Source of the DNA: DATMFV01 sp035555975
GTDB taxonomy: Bacteria > Verrucomicrobiota > Verrucomicrobiia > Chthoniobacterales > Chthoniobacteraceae
Direction of reading: 5' to 3'
DNA: 64,000 nucleotides
Assembly (NCBI GenBank): GCA_035555975.1
Contig: DATMFV010000100.1
Coordinates: 62,001 to 126,000, forward strand
Shown here piece after piece: positions 44,554 to 53,120 of the stretch. Each line of letters starts with the position of its first letter. The first letter of the stretch is position 1. Under the pieces are notes generated by a model. The model was given only the letters and a program-made list of their open reading frames with translations, had not been told where the DNA came from and did no database searches. The position numbers and the translations under genes were made by a program.

Positions 44554-45246
44554 GTGAACCCGGCCGATCTCAATCACCACACGCTCGAGCGTCCCCCGAC
44601 CCCGGAGGGACGCCCGGTGCGGTTGCAGACGGGGTTTGAGGAACTCGTCAACAGCGTCAGCCATGGCCTCGGGCTGGTGGTGATCCTGACCGCCGGGCCG
44701 TACCTGATTGCCGACCGTTCGTTCGATGGCTCGACCGCTTCGGTCTGGGGCGCGCTGATCTTCACGCTCACGGCGATTTTTCTCTACCTCGCCTCGACCA
44801 CCTACCATACCCTGCCCCCCGGGCCTTCCAAGCAACGGCTCGACCGGATCGACCATGCGGCGATCTATTTCCTGATTGCCGGAACCTACACTCCCTTTGC
44901 CCTGACCGTCCTCCGGGGGCCCCTGGGGTGGACGCTGCTGGCCGTGATCTGGGCGATGGCGCTGGTCGGGGCGTACCTGAAGCTGGTCCACGGCATCACC
45001 CGGCGGAAACTCTCCACGGTGCTCTACCTCGTCATGGGATGGCTCGGCCTGGTGGCGATCCGGCCGCTTTACGCGCAGATCGGCACCGACGGGCTCTACT
45101 GGCTCATCGCGGGCGGGCTGGCGTACACGCTCGGCGTTATTTTTTACAGCCTTAAACGGGTGCCGTTTACGCACTGCATCTGGCACCTCTTCGTTCTCGC
45201 CGGAACCGCCTGCCATTATCTGGCGATTTTCCGTTACGCGAAATAA
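44554..45246 (+). CDS. Hemolysin III / PAQR-family seven-helix membrane protein
   Basis: A 230-residue integral membrane protein beginning with GTG at 44554, 10 nt after the protease stop. The PAQR pattern is complete: VNSVSHGLG in helix 1, ASTTYHTLPPGPSKQRLDRI and DHAAIYFLIAGTYTPF in the middle, and HCIWHLFVLAGTACHYLAIF at the end, giving the Ser and three His ligands of the zinc site. Bacterial members (TrhA) affect membrane fluidity homeostasis; the name hemolysin is historical. Possibly co-transcribed with the protease. Confidence 0.92.
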   Translation: MNPADLNHHTLERPPTPEGRPVRLQTGFEELVNSVSHGLGLVVILTAGPYLIADRSFDGSTASVWGALIFTLTAIFLYLASTTYHTLPPGPSKQRLDRIDHAAIYFLIAGTYTPFALTVLRGPLGWTLLAVIWAMALVGAYLKLVHGITRRKLSTVLYLVMGWLGLVAIRPLYAQIGTDGLYWLIAGGLAYTLGVIFYSLKRVPFTHCIWHLFVLAGTACHYLAIFRYAK

Positions 45247-45344
45247 CTTCCCCCTCTTCTCGCGGGAAGCCACCGCCGTACGCCTGCGCATTTGCGTAGC
45301 CTGATAAGATGGGTTCTGCTTTTTGTTGGAAAACGTTCAGCGCC

Positions 45345-45896
45345 ATGGCTCAGAAACACAACGTCAAGGTCGATGGAAAGGAGGCGGGGCACGCCGAGGT
45401 CATCCCGCCCCGGCGCGGCGCCTCGTCGCTTCCTGACGGGCTCTTTCCCGAAGGGATGGGCGACGACCCGATCGTCCGCCTCGTCGCGACCTTGATGGAC
45501 AACGCCTTCAAGGTCCCGGGGACGCAGATCCGTTTCGGGCTCGACCCGCTGCTCGGCCTGCTGCCCGGGTTGGGCGACTCGGTCGGCTCGCTCATCTCCG
45601 TCGGGTTGATCGGCATCAGCGCGCGTTACGGGCTGCCGCGCATCGTGCTGGTGCGGATGGCGCTCAATGTGCTGGTCAACGGGGTGGTCGGGGCGATCCC
45701 GATCGTCGGCGACGCCTTTTCGGTCTGGTTCAAGTCGAACGCGATGAATCACCGCCTCCTGATGCAGCACGCCGGGCCGCGCCGCGCCTCGACCACCGGC
45801 GACTGGCTTTTCGTCGGCGGGTTGATCGGCGGCGTCCTGCTACTGATCGGGCTCGCCTTTTTCGGGCTTTTTACATTGTTGCGGCTTCTTTTTTAA
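45345..45896 (+). CDS. DUF4112 domain membrane protein
   Basis: A 183-residue protein from the ATG at 45345 (an ATG at 45309 is in frame but adds an unlike N-terminus). The core RLVATLMDNAFKVPGTQIRF, then GLDPLLGLLPGLGDSVGSLI and VNGVVGAIPIVGDAFSVWFK, is the DUF4112 signature: two glycine-rich segments likely to lie in the membrane. The C-terminal VGGLIGGVLLLIGLAFFGLF is a membrane helix. Its function is unknown across the family. Confidence 0.87.
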   Translation: MAQKHNVKVDGKEAGHAEVIPPRRGASSLPDGLFPEGMGDDPIVRLVATLMDNAFKVPGTQIRFGLDPLLGLLPGLGDSVGSLISVGLIGISARYGLPRIVLVRMALNVLVNGVVGAIPIVGDAFSVWFKSNAMNHRLLMQHAGPRRASTTGDWLFVGGLIGGVLLLIGLAFFGLFTLLRLLF

Positions 45897-45935
45897 TAGG
45901 ATCCCTTCGGGATCGTTACTTTCCCCACGTGAACC

Positions 45936-47717
45936 ATGAAAACCATTCTCGGCATTGAAGGCGGCGGTACGAAAACGGAATGGATCGCGTATTCCATCGC
46001 CGAACCGGGGGAGCGCGCCGCGCCGGTCGCCCCCCGTTCGGGGATTTTGCCGCCTTCCAACCTCCGGCTGATCTCCGATGAATCGCTCGAACGCCTGTTG
46101 CGGGTGTTGCCTCCCGAAGCGACCGATGTCGGCGTTTTTCTTGCCGGGTGTGTGACCGAGGGGGACCATGAACGCCTCCGCGCGCTGGTGCGCGGGGTCT
46201 GGCCCGATGCCGCCATCCTCGTCGGGAGCGATCGGGAGTCGGGCTTTGCCGCCGCGTTTCACGGAGCCGACGGCGTGGCCGTGATCGCCGGGACCGGTTC
46301 GGCGATTACCGGAAAATGCGGCGATCTCACCGACAACGCGGGCGGGTGGGGGCACCTGCTCGGGAGCGCGGGGAGCGGTTACCGGCTCGCCATGCAGGCG
46401 CTCCGGCAGGTTCTCTGGAGTTACGATCTGACCCGCCGCGTCACCTCGCCCGGCGAAGCAATCCTCGCCCGCCTCGGTCTCAACCGGCTGGAGGACCTGA
46501 TCGCGTGGGCTGCCGATGCCGAAAAGATGGCGATCGCCCGGCTGGCCCCCGTGGTGTTCGAAGCGGCGAAGGAGGGGGACCGCGCCATGGCGGCGATCCT
46601 CGACGAAGGGGCCGCAACTCTCGCCGAAGGGGCGGCTGCGGTCGCCCGTCGGCTGGCGCTGCCGCAGGCCGATATCCGGTTGCAGGGAGGGCTTTTCGTC
46701 CATTACCCGGAATATGTCGGGCGGTTTGAGGAGCGGCTCGCGGCATTCTTGCCGAAGGCGAACGTTGCGGTCTGCACCGTTTCGGGAGCCGAGGGAGCCG
46801 CCTGGCTCGCTTCGCGCCGGAACCCGCCGACGGCTCCGCTCGCCCGCCCGTTCGCGCGGTATGCCCCGCCGATCGCCCCGGCGCTGGAAGTCGATACGGA
46901 GGAACTGGCCAACGCCGCGACCGAGCAGGTCAACCCCCGTTCCGCCCGGCTCGACGAACTTTCCAACCTGGAACTGGTCGATCTTTTCATCGCGGAGGAG
47001 GCCCACGTCGCCGAAGCGCTCAAGGCCGCGCGCGACACGCTGGCCGAAGCGATCGAACTGGTCGCCGGAGCGTTGCGACGCGGCGGGCGGCTTTTCTACG
47101 TCGGCGCGGGGACGAGCGGTCGGCTCGGTACGCTCGACGCGAGCGAGATCCCGCCGACTTTCGGGGTTGATCCGCGCATCGTGCAGGCGATCATGGCCGG
47201 TGGGGCGACCGCGCTTTACCGTTCGGTCGAAGGGGCCGAGGACCACCCGGAAGCCGGGGGGCTGGCGATCCTCGACCACCGCGTGCAGGCCGGGGATGTC
47301 GTCTGCGGTATCACCGCCAGCGGGCGGACGCCGTTTGTGCTCGGCGCGTTGCACGAGGCCCGTGCCGCCCTGGCCCATACTGTTTTGCTCACCTGCAACC
47401 CGGCGCGCAAACGGCACGCTCCGGCGTGGGATATCGAGATCGACCTGCCGACCGGGCCGGAACTGCTCACCGGTTCCACGCGGCTCAAGGCCGGGTCGGC
47501 GACGAAACTGGCGCTCAACCTCCTCTCCACCGGGGCGATGATCCGGCTCGGCAAGGTGCGCGGCAACCTGATGTCGGGCGTACGGGTCTCCAACGTCAAA
47601 TTGCGCGAGCGGGCGATCCGCACCGTGGCCCGCACCCTGCGGGTGACCCCGGCGGAGGCCGAAGCGCTCCTTGCGGGGAATGACTGGCAGTTGGACGGGG
47701 TGCTCCGCTCCCGGTAA
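45936..47717 (+). CDS. murQ: Fused BadF-type amino-sugar kinase and MurNAc-6-phosphate etherase
   Basis: A 593-residue two-domain protein. Residues 1-300 are a BadF/BadG-type ATPase of the N-acetylglucosamine/MurNAc kinase group (GIEGGGTKTEW phosphate loop, AVIAGTGSAITGK, DNAGGWGHLLGSAGSGYRLA). Residues about 320-593 are a MurQ etherase: NPRSARLDELSNLELVDLF, VGAGTSGRLG, DASEIPPTFGVDP and EGAEDHPEAG (the two catalytic glutamates), ITASGRTPFV, GSTRLKAGSATK. Together they would phosphorylate MurNAc and cleave its D-lactyl ether to give GlcNAc-6-phosphate, recycling cell-wall sugars in one polypeptide. The kinase specificity is inferred from the fusion. Convergent with the symporter gene, stops 4 nt apart. 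Confidence 0.9.
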   Translation: MKTILGIEGGGTKTEWIAYSIAEPGERAAPVAPRSGILPPSNLRLISDESLERLLRVLPPEATDVGVFLAGCVTEGDHERLRALVRGVWPDAAILVGSDRESGFAAAFHGADGVAVIAGTGSAITGKCGDLTDNAGGWGHLLGSAGSGYRLAMQALRQVLWSYDLTRRVTSPGEAILARLGLNRLEDLIAWAADAEKMAIARLAPVVFEAAKEGDRAMAAILDEGAATLAEGAAAVARRLALPQADIRLQGGLFVHYPEYVGRFEERLAAFLPKANVAVCTVSGAEGAAWLASRRNPPTAPLARPFARYAPPIAPALEVDTEELANAATEQVNPRSARLDELSNLELVDLFIAEEAHVAEALKAARDTLAEAIELVAGALRRGGRLFYVGAGTSGRLGTLDASEIPPTFGVDPRIVQAIMAGGATALYRSVEGAEDHPEAGGLAILDHRVQAGDVVCGITASGRTPFVLGALHEARAALAHTVLLTCNPARKRHAPAWDIEIDLPTGPELLTGSTRLKAGSATKLALNLLSTGAMIRLGKVRGNLMSGVRVSNVKLRERAIRTVARTLRVTPAEAEALLAGNDWQLDGVLRSR

Positions 47718-47721
47718 CTCC

Positions 47722-49350
47722 CTACGCCTCCGGCATCGGCTTGTCCGCCTGTCTGGCGACGTGTTCCCTTGCCAGTTCCACCTGCCGGTTCGGCGTGCGG
47801 AAGAGGAGGCCGACGGCGACGGTGACGATCGTCCCGATCATGATCCGCCACGGGAAGGTGACCCGGACCAGCCAGTCGGGCTGCCAGAGCGGGACTTCGT
47901 GTTCGATCGGGTGAAAGAGCACCCAGATGTCGTTGTGCAGGCCGCTGAAGAGCGCCACGACGACGAACCCGATGAACATGGCGATCAGGTTGCCGACCTC
48001 GCTACCGCGCGTGCGGGTCAGCATCCCGATCAGGAAAATCCCGAGCAGCGAGCCGTAGGTGTAGCCGAAGATGCCGAGGACGATCGGGATGATCCGCGCC
48101 TGGAGGACGATCGCCGCATACGCCGTGACGGAACCGATGATGATCAGCAGGATCGAAAAGATGACCGTACCCCAGCGGGCGGTCCGGACGATCTGCGCCT
48201 GCGTCGCCCCGGGGCGGATGTACGGCAGGTAGAAATCTTCGGTGAAGCTGGTGGCGAGCGCGTTGAGCGCGGTCGAGAGCGACCCCATCGCCGTCGCGAA
48301 AACCCCGGCGATCAAAAGCCCCCGCACCCCCGGCGGCATGCCGTGGAGGATGTAGTAGGCAAACGGGTTGAGCTTTTCAGGGTCCTGATACAACGCCCAG
48401 AGCAGCACGCCGACGGCGAGAAAGCAGAGGACCAGCGGAATATCGGCCAGCCCCGAGCCGATCAGCGCCAGACGGCTCTTGGTGTAGTTCTTGGCGGTGA
48501 GCATCCGTTGCACCATGTCCTGGTCGGTCCCATGGGTCGCCATCGTCAGGAAGGTGGCCCCGAGCAGGGCGGACCAGATCGTGTAATCGCTCTCCAGAAT
48601 GCCGCGTACGTTGCCGAGGAACGAGACGCCGGGCTGGATGCCGCTGTCAAAAAAGGCGAGATCCTTCGGCCCTTGCAGGATGGCGAGCGCTCCATTGAGA
48701 CCGCCGGGAATCTGCGTGAGCAGCAGCCAGATGGCAAACCCGAGCGCGCCGAACATGACGGTCGCCTGGATCACGTCGGTCCAGACCACGGCCTTGATCC
48801 CGCCGATCGTCGTATAGATCGCGGTGATGACCGAAAGGAAGGTGAGCGAACCGATGTAGACCCAGAGCTGCTGCATGAGGGTCAGTTCCACGCCGGTGAT
48901 CATCTCGTAGGCGAGCACCAGCACCACGGCGGCAACGTAAAGCCGCGTCCCGCTGGCGAGCGCACGGGTGAACAGAAAAAGCCCGGAGGCGACGTTTTTG
49001 GTCCGCGTGCCGAAGCGGACCCTCAGGAAATCGTAGATCGAGACGACCCGGTAGTCGTAATACGGCTTGAGGAAGACAAACGCGATGATGACCCGCGCCA
49101 GCACGGTGCCGAGCGCCAGTTGCGCGTAGGTGAAGTTGCGATGGGCGTACCCTTCGTTGGGTGCGCCGAGAAAGGTCGCCGCGCTTGTTTCCGCCGCGAT
49201 GATGGAGGCAAGCACCGCCCACCACGGGATGTCGCGGTTGCCGATGGCAAAGCTCTCCATCGTCTTGCTCCCCCGGCCTTTGTAGATCCCGATGCCGAGA
49301 ACGGCCACGAAGTAGAGGAGGATGACAAACCCGTCGAGCAACCATTGCAT
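47722..49350 (-). CDS. Sodium:solute symporter (SSS family)
   Basis: A 542-residue polytopic membrane protein with about 13 predicted helices. The SSS features are LLYFVAVLGIGIYKGRGSKT, then NRDIPWWAVLASIIAAETSA and FLGAPNEGYA near helices 1-2, a long conserved VKAV-type segment (TTIGGIKAVVWTDVIQATVM), and ATMGSLSTALNALATSFTED, which carries the Na2-site serines. The substrate (sugar, sialic acid, amino acid or vitamin) cannot be told, though its place beside the kinase-MurQ gene suggests an amino sugar. The ATG at 49350 fits the family N-terminus. Three direct repeats lie just upstream. Confidence 0.88.
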   Translation of the reverse strand: MQWLLDGFVILLYFVAVLGIGIYKGRGSKTMESFAIGNRDIPWWAVLASIIAAETSAATFLGAPNEGYAHRNFTYAQLALGTVLARVIIAFVFLKPYYDYRVVSIYDFLRVRFGTRTKNVASGLFLFTRALASGTRLYVAAVVLVLAYEMITGVELTLMQQLWVYIGSLTFLSVITAIYTTIGGIKAVVWTDVIQATVMFGALGFAIWLLLTQIPGGLNGALAILQGPKDLAFFDSGIQPGVSFLGNVRGILESDYTIWSALLGATFLTMATHGTDQDMVQRMLTAKNYTKSRLALIGSGLADIPLVLCFLAVGVLLWALYQDPEKLNPFAYYILHGMPPGVRGLLIAGVFATAMGSLSTALNALATSFTEDFYLPYIRPGATQAQIVRTARWGTVIFSILLIIIGSVTAYAAIVLQARIIPIVLGIFGYTYGSLLGIFLIGMLTRTRGSEVGNLIAMFIGFVVVALFSGLHNDIWVLFHPIEHEVPLWQPDWLVRVTFPWRIMIGTIVTVAVGLLFRTPNRQVELAREHVARQADKPMPEA

Positions 49351-49388
49351 ATGAGGGGCGAGCGTTTCACATTTTCGCCGGGATCGCA

Positions 49389-49429
49389 ATCAAAACGCAC
49401 ATCAAAACGCGCTGCCGACATCAAAACGC
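49389..49429 (-). repeat. Three direct repeats ATCAAAACGC upstream of the symporter gene
   Basis: ATCAAAACGC occurs at 49389-49398, 49401-49410 and 49420-49429 (plus strand), 38 nt and more before the symporter start at 49350. The last two share GACATCAAAACGCGC-like flanks. The period is uneven (12 and 19 nt), so it is not a simple tandem slip; a regulator site is possible. Confidence 0.4.
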
Positions 49430-49473
49430 GCAGCCCAAACTTGGCGCGCCACGAGTCGTCCGCAGAGCGGTCT

Positions 49474-49501
49474 GATCACACAATCCAACGATCCGATCAC
49501 A
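49474..49501 (+). promoter_or_regulatory. AraC-type direct-repeat operator, copy A (module 5)
   Basis: GATCACA at 49474-49480 and again at 49495-49501, period 21 bp. The gap reads CAATCCAACGATCC, similar to copy B (AAATCATGGTATCC). The near edge is 46 nt before the start codon at 49548. Orientation is toward that gene. Confidence 0.72.
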
Positions 49502-49547
49502 TGAGATAGTTATTCTTTGAGAATGAAAATCGCCATTCTCCTTTTCC

Positions 49548-50414
49548 ATGAAAACCGGATTTCTCCCTGTCGCCAAAGCCGTTTGCATCACGGCCATCCT
49601 TTCATCCTCCGCCTTGCAGGGCGGGGAGCTTTTTTTCGATGGCAACCCTCGGGACGGCAGCCCGAAGGATGACCAGGGAAACGAACTGGAACGCTCGACT
49701 CTGGAGGGTGAAGAGGTTTTCGTTCTTCGGAACAAAAGAATCTGGCTTCTGGAACCGATGATTGAGGTGGACCTGGCCAAAAGCTACCATCTTCTCGCCG
49801 AGATGCGCTCTGCGGAGGGGCTCCCTCCTGCCAGCGCGAACTTCGGGGTTTACATGTACGACGCGCGGAAGCGGTTGATCTCGATCCGCCATGTTGGCGT
49901 GAAAGAGGGAACGCTGACAACGCTGGTCAAACCGGTGGAGGCGGGAAGCCGGGAAGTCTGGCTGGAGAGCGGATGGCATTGGGTCAAACCGGCTCACTAC
50001 CATGCTCTGGCGTTCGGGGCGAAAGAGGATTTCTCCGATCTTCCCAATTTTACGGTCTCGCCGCAGGTCGAGAAAGCGGAAAAGACCCCGGAGGGATGGA
50101 AAGTCACCCTGAAAGAACCGATGACGAAAAGTTTCCCGGCGGGAACCACGGTGCGGCAACACCAGGCCTGGGAGCCGGGGCTTCACCGGGTGGCCCAGGG
50201 ATGGGTGCCGACGGCGTGGACGAAGTATGAGACCGTGCTGCATGGCGAAGCGCCTTTTGGCACGCCGAAGGACCGCTTCTGGAAAGGGACACGCTATGTC
50301 AAAGTGATGGTGAGGCGGTGGAACTGGAATCGCATCCCTGAAAAGGAAGCTATCCTGTACATCAGGAAGATCTCTTTGCGTGAAGTGCCGACCGTATCGG
50401 AACCGACGCCATAG
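49548..50414 (+). CDS. Secreted protein of unknown function (module 5)
   Basis: A 288-residue protein with a signal peptide (MKTGFLPVAKAVCITAILSS, cleavage near ALQGG). No family was recognised. The body is beta-rich with a possible jelly-roll part at about 60-160 (IEVDLAKSYHLLAEMRSAEG, YMYDARKRLISIRHVGVKEG) and a basic C-terminus. It carries the module 5 operator directly upstream, so it is most likely part of that regulon. It is convergent with the PEP-CTERM gene; two hairpins lie between them. Confidence 0.75.
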   Translation: MKTGFLPVAKAVCITAILSSSALQGGELFFDGNPRDGSPKDDQGNELERSTLEGEEVFVLRNKRIWLLEPMIEVDLAKSYHLLAEMRSAEGLPPASANFGVYMYDARKRLISIRHVGVKEGTLTTLVKPVEAGSREVWLESGWHWVKPAHYHALAFGAKEDFSDLPNFTVSPQVEKAEKTPEGWKVTLKEPMTKSFPAGTTVRQHQAWEPGLHRVAQGWVPTAWTKYETVLHGEAPFGTPKDRFWKGTRYVKVMVRRWNWNRIPEKEAILYIRKISLREVPTVSEPTP

Positions 50415-50451
50415 TTCGCACGTTGGTTCCCGGCACAACCTCCAGCGACGC

Positions 50452-50489
50452 GGCGGACGCGGAGGTCCGCCCCAGGCGCTGCCGCGCCT
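50452..50489. terminator. Two adjacent hairpins between convergent genes of module 5
   Basis: GGCGGAC/GTCCGCC (50452-50471, 6-nt loop) and AGGCGC/GCGCCT (50474-50489, 4-nt loop) are perfect stems in the 94-nt gap between the secreted protein and the PEP-CTERM gene. No long T-run follows on either strand, so termination efficiency is uncertain. Confidence 0.4.
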
Positions 50490-50508
50490 TGAGTCAACAG
50501 CGCTGGGT

Positions 50509-51954
50509 TTACGATTGCGTTTTTCCAAACCGGACGGCTCCGAGGATGGCCATGCCGAGCAGGAGGGCGGAGAGGGTGCCCGGTTCCGGGATGGTGGTCA
50601 CTGAAAGGAGGCCGGTATCGGTCTGGAAGACGAAGGTGGAATCGCCCAGCGTGCCTTCCCAGAGGTTGAGCCCGGTCAGCGAGAGCGCGCCTTCGAAGGC
50701 CCCGCTCAAGGTGATGGCTTCGAGATTGGTAAAGTCGCCTGCCGCTGTGCCGTCAAAGAGCTGCCAGGTGGCGTTTTCCGTGGCCTGGCCGAAGGCGAGA
50801 TCCAGCGTGCCGTCGAACAAGGCGTTCCCGCCGCTCTCCAGGGTGAAGCGGTCGGCTTCGGTTGCGCTGGTGATTTGGAAGCGCAAGATTCCCTCTTCGA
50901 GAAGCGAAAAAGCGCCCCCGTCGGCCACTGTGACCTGTGCGTTGTCCAGAGAGCCGGAAACATGGAACGCCCCGGCTTCCACGCTGGTCGCGCCCGAGTA
51001 GGTATTCTCTCCTTCGAGGATCAGCGTGCCCGCGCCGGCTTTGGCCAGCTCGAAATCGCCGGAGATCGCCTGTTTCCACGTGGTCGTGTTGTGAAGGGTG
51101 AGGGTGCTGTCAGCGGTCAGTGTGGTGGTCTGGCTGTTGGAGGCGTCGGTGATGAAATCGGCGTTATTGGCGGCTGTGTCGGCGGAACCGAGTTGAATCG
51201 TCCCCGCCAGCACGATCGGGTTCCAGAGGGTGCGGGTGAGCGTGCCGTCGTTATAGGATTGCACGGTTCCGTTTTCAAGTGTCAGCGTGCCGGCGCCAAA
51301 CGGGTTTTCGTTGGCCGTTCCGGAGTCGGCAAATCGAACCACACCCTCGCGGAGCGTGAAACCGCCCGTATAGGTGTTGCTACGGAAAACCGTGCTGTTG
51401 ATTGGGAAGAACTGTAGGCTGCTGCTTCCGGTTTTGATGATGCCGCCATTGCCGGTGACCGGCGCATTAAGAATGATCGACCGGTCGGCGTGCATGACAC
51501 CGGTGACCGTGAGTTCCAGCTCGAGAGGACGCGTGGATGGGCCATTGATCTGAAAGACGCCGTCGGTTCCGAAATTGCCGATGAGCAGAGTGACGCTTTC
51601 ATCCCCAATCGTGGTGCTCAACCCGTGCAGTCTAAGGACGCCGACGATCTTATCGTTAACCGCCCCGATGCGCGTAAAACCTTCGCCGGTCTTGGTAAGG
51701 GCTCCTGCATTGCGAATGCCGAGAGGATTGTCCGTGCCGTAGCCCTGATTGAAGTTGATGCTAACGAGTCCGTCGAAATCGTTGAAATGAGCCTCCGAGG
51801 TAGCGGTCGGGCGGCCGGCGGTCCATAAGCTGTCATCATTCCATAAGTCTTGGTGGTCGCCCAGCCAGGTGGTTTGCAGCGCCATCAGAGGGCTGTTGGC
51901 GAGGAGGAGAAGCGCGGCCAGACTCGGGAGGATAGGGAGGGTTTTCTTGATCAT
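50509..51954 (-). CDS. PEP-CTERM protein with autotransporter-type beta-strand repeats (module 5)
   Basis: A 481-residue secreted protein. The ATG at 51954 gives MIKKTLPILPSLAALLLLAN and cleavage after MALQ; the long frame upstream is rejected. The body contains passenger-type repeats (LAKAGAGTLILEGENTYSGA, TSVEAGAFHVSGSLDNAQVT), typical of autotransporter-associated beta-strand repeat proteins with a right-handed beta helix. It ends TIPEPGTLSALLLGMAILG and a short basic tail. It diverges from the AraC regulator; a GATCACA direct repeat lies 204 nt upstream, in the orientation facing this gene. Confidence 0.85.
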   Translation of the reverse strand: MIKKTLPILPSLAALLLLANSPLMALQTTWLGDHQDLWNDDSLWTAGRPTATSEAHFNDFDGLVSINFNQGYGTDNPLGIRNAGALTKTGEGFTRIGAVNDKIVGVLRLHGLSTTIGDESVTLLIGNFGTDGVFQINGPSTRPLELELTVTGVMHADRSIILNAPVTGNGGIIKTGSSSLQFFPINSTVFRSNTYTGGFTLREGVVRFADSGTANENPFGAGTLTLENGTVQSYNDGTLTRTLWNPIVLAGTIQLGSADTAANNADFITDASNSQTTTLTADSTLTLHNTTTWKQAISGDFELAKAGAGTLILEGENTYSGATSVEAGAFHVSGSLDNAQVTVADGGAFSLLEEGILRFQITSATEADRFTLESGGNALFDGTLDLAFGQATENATWQLFDGTAAGDFTNLEAITLSGAFEGALSLTGLNLWEGTLGDSTFVFQTDTGLLSVTTIPEPGTLSALLLGMAILGAVRFGKTQS

Positions 51955-52158
51955 GGGTTTGGTCGTTTGGGGGGGGATGAAGCATTGGCGGTGGAGGATG
52001 ATGATCCGTTTCGAGAAAACTAGCTTCTTATCCCTCTCTCCATCACCGGTTTCCCGGAACGGGAGGGAGGCTGTTTCTGCTTGTGCGAAGGGTGGAGCGA
52101 AGTGTATGAATAACGCACAGAGCGTCCTGTTTTCCCTGTCATGATTCAACCCTGCTGA

Positions 52159-52186
52159 TGTGATCTGATGCTGATGTTTTGTGATC
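52159..52186 (-). promoter_or_regulatory. AraC-type direct-repeat operator, copy C (module 5, at the regulator)
   Basis: TGTGATC at 52159-52165 and 52180-52186 is GATCACA-N14-GATCACA on the minus strand, again with a 21-bp period. It is 45 nt before the regulator start at 52232 and 204 nt before the PEP-CTERM start. The location allows both autoregulation and control of the PEP-CTERM gene. Confidence 0.7.
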
Positions 52187-52231
52187 GTGTCCTCTTGTTC
52201 TCCCCCTTTTTTATCAAAAATCGTGAACGAA

Positions 52232-53023
52232 ATGCACCATGAGCCGATCATTACCGCGACGAAAGCCGGAGTCCGGGAGACGCGGACTTCTCCCAGTTAT
52301 GAGCTTCGTGTGGATAGTGATCTTCCCCGGAGACACAGGGTGATTCTTCAGTGGACGCTCTCCGGGCGGGGCATCTTTGAGCTTGAGGGACGGAAATGGG
52401 AGCTTCGGCCCGAGAAGGCCTTCATCGCCCTGCAACCCGAGAATGGCCGCTTTTATTACCCGCCAAAAGGGAGGGAAGCCTGGACTTTTTCATGGATTGA
52501 TTTTCTGGGACCGATGGCCAAGGATGCTTTCAGGCAGTTCCGCGATCAGTTCGGGCCGGTGGTGGAACTGCGGGAAAATTCACTGCCTGCGATCCGCCTC
52601 AGTCGGCTCATTGCCGATGTAGCGAGCAAAAAGCCGCGCAGCCGCTGGGAGACGAGCGTTCAGGCTTATACCTTTCTGATGGAATGGTGGCAGGAGGCGA
52701 TCCAGCCGCTGACCGGGTCGATGATGATCGAGACCGTCGTCAAGCTCTGCGAAGCGCATGAATACGAGCTTTTCACCGTCAAGGAACTGGCCGCCGAATG
52801 CGGGGTGAGCCGCGAGGGTTTTACGCGGATCTTCAAGCGGTTTATGGGGACTTCTCCCGCAGCCTACCTGCGCGAGCGGAGGCTCAAGGCGGCGGCAACG
52901 CTTTTGAAAGGCTCCGCGCTTTCGCTCCCCGAGATCGCCCGGAAAACCGGCTTTTCATCGGGGCATCATCTCATGACGGCGCTGCGTCGGCGCTACGGAG
53001 TCATTACCAGCGAGCTTCGGTAG
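52232..53023 (+). CDS. AraC-family transcriptional regulator (module 5)
   Basis: A 263-residue protein. An N-terminal cupin-type sensor (RVILQWTLSGRGIFELEGRK, ALQPENGRFYYPPKGREAWT) is followed by the AraC double helix-turn-helix: LFTVKELAAECGVSREGFTR, then FMGTSPAAYLRERRLKAAAT and LSLPEIARKTGFSSGHHLMT. The ATG at 52232 is chosen; an in-frame GTG at 52181 overlaps operator copy C and is rejected. Three operators with its expected geometry lie in this module. It is 97 nt before the CBM9-like gene. Confidence 0.9.
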   Translation: MHHEPIITATKAGVRETRTSPSYELRVDSDLPRRHRVILQWTLSGRGIFELEGRKWELRPEKAFIALQPENGRFYYPPKGREAWTFSWIDFLGPMAKDAFRQFRDQFGPVVELRENSLPAIRLSRLIADVASKKPRSRWETSVQAYTFLMEWWQEAIQPLTGSMMIETVVKLCEAHEYELFTVKELAAECGVSREGFTRIFKRFMGTSPAAYLRERRLKAAATLLKGSALSLPEIARKTGFSSGHHLMTALRRRYGVITSELR

Positions 53024-53042
53024 GGAAAAAAGGGGGGGGTGA

Positions 53043-53070
53043 GATCACAAAATCATGGTATCCGATCACA
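53043..53070 (+). promoter_or_regulatory. AraC-type direct-repeat operator, copy B (module 5)
   Basis: GATCACA at 53043-53049 and 53064-53070, period 21 bp. The proximal half continues as CCGATCACAT in both copy A and copy B. The near edge is 50 nt before the ATG at 53121, close to the 46 nt of copy A. Confidence 0.72.
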
Positions 53071-53120
53071 TTGCTGAAGTGGGCAAGGGAAGAGAGGTGA
53101 GGCATATTGGCCGGTAATTG

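Noticed and set aside
44554..45246. Hemolysin as a toxin function for the hemolysin III-family protein
   Set aside because: The PAQR/TrhA family is widespread and linked to membrane homeostasis; there is no toxin context here.
49389..49429. Short CRISPR-like array
   Set aside because: Only three 10-bp repeats with unequal 2- and 9-nt spacers and no cas genes.
52181..52231. GTG at 52181 as start of the module 5 AraC regulator
   Set aside because: The GTG is part of operator copy C, and the added residues have no family similarity; the ATG at 52232 is used.
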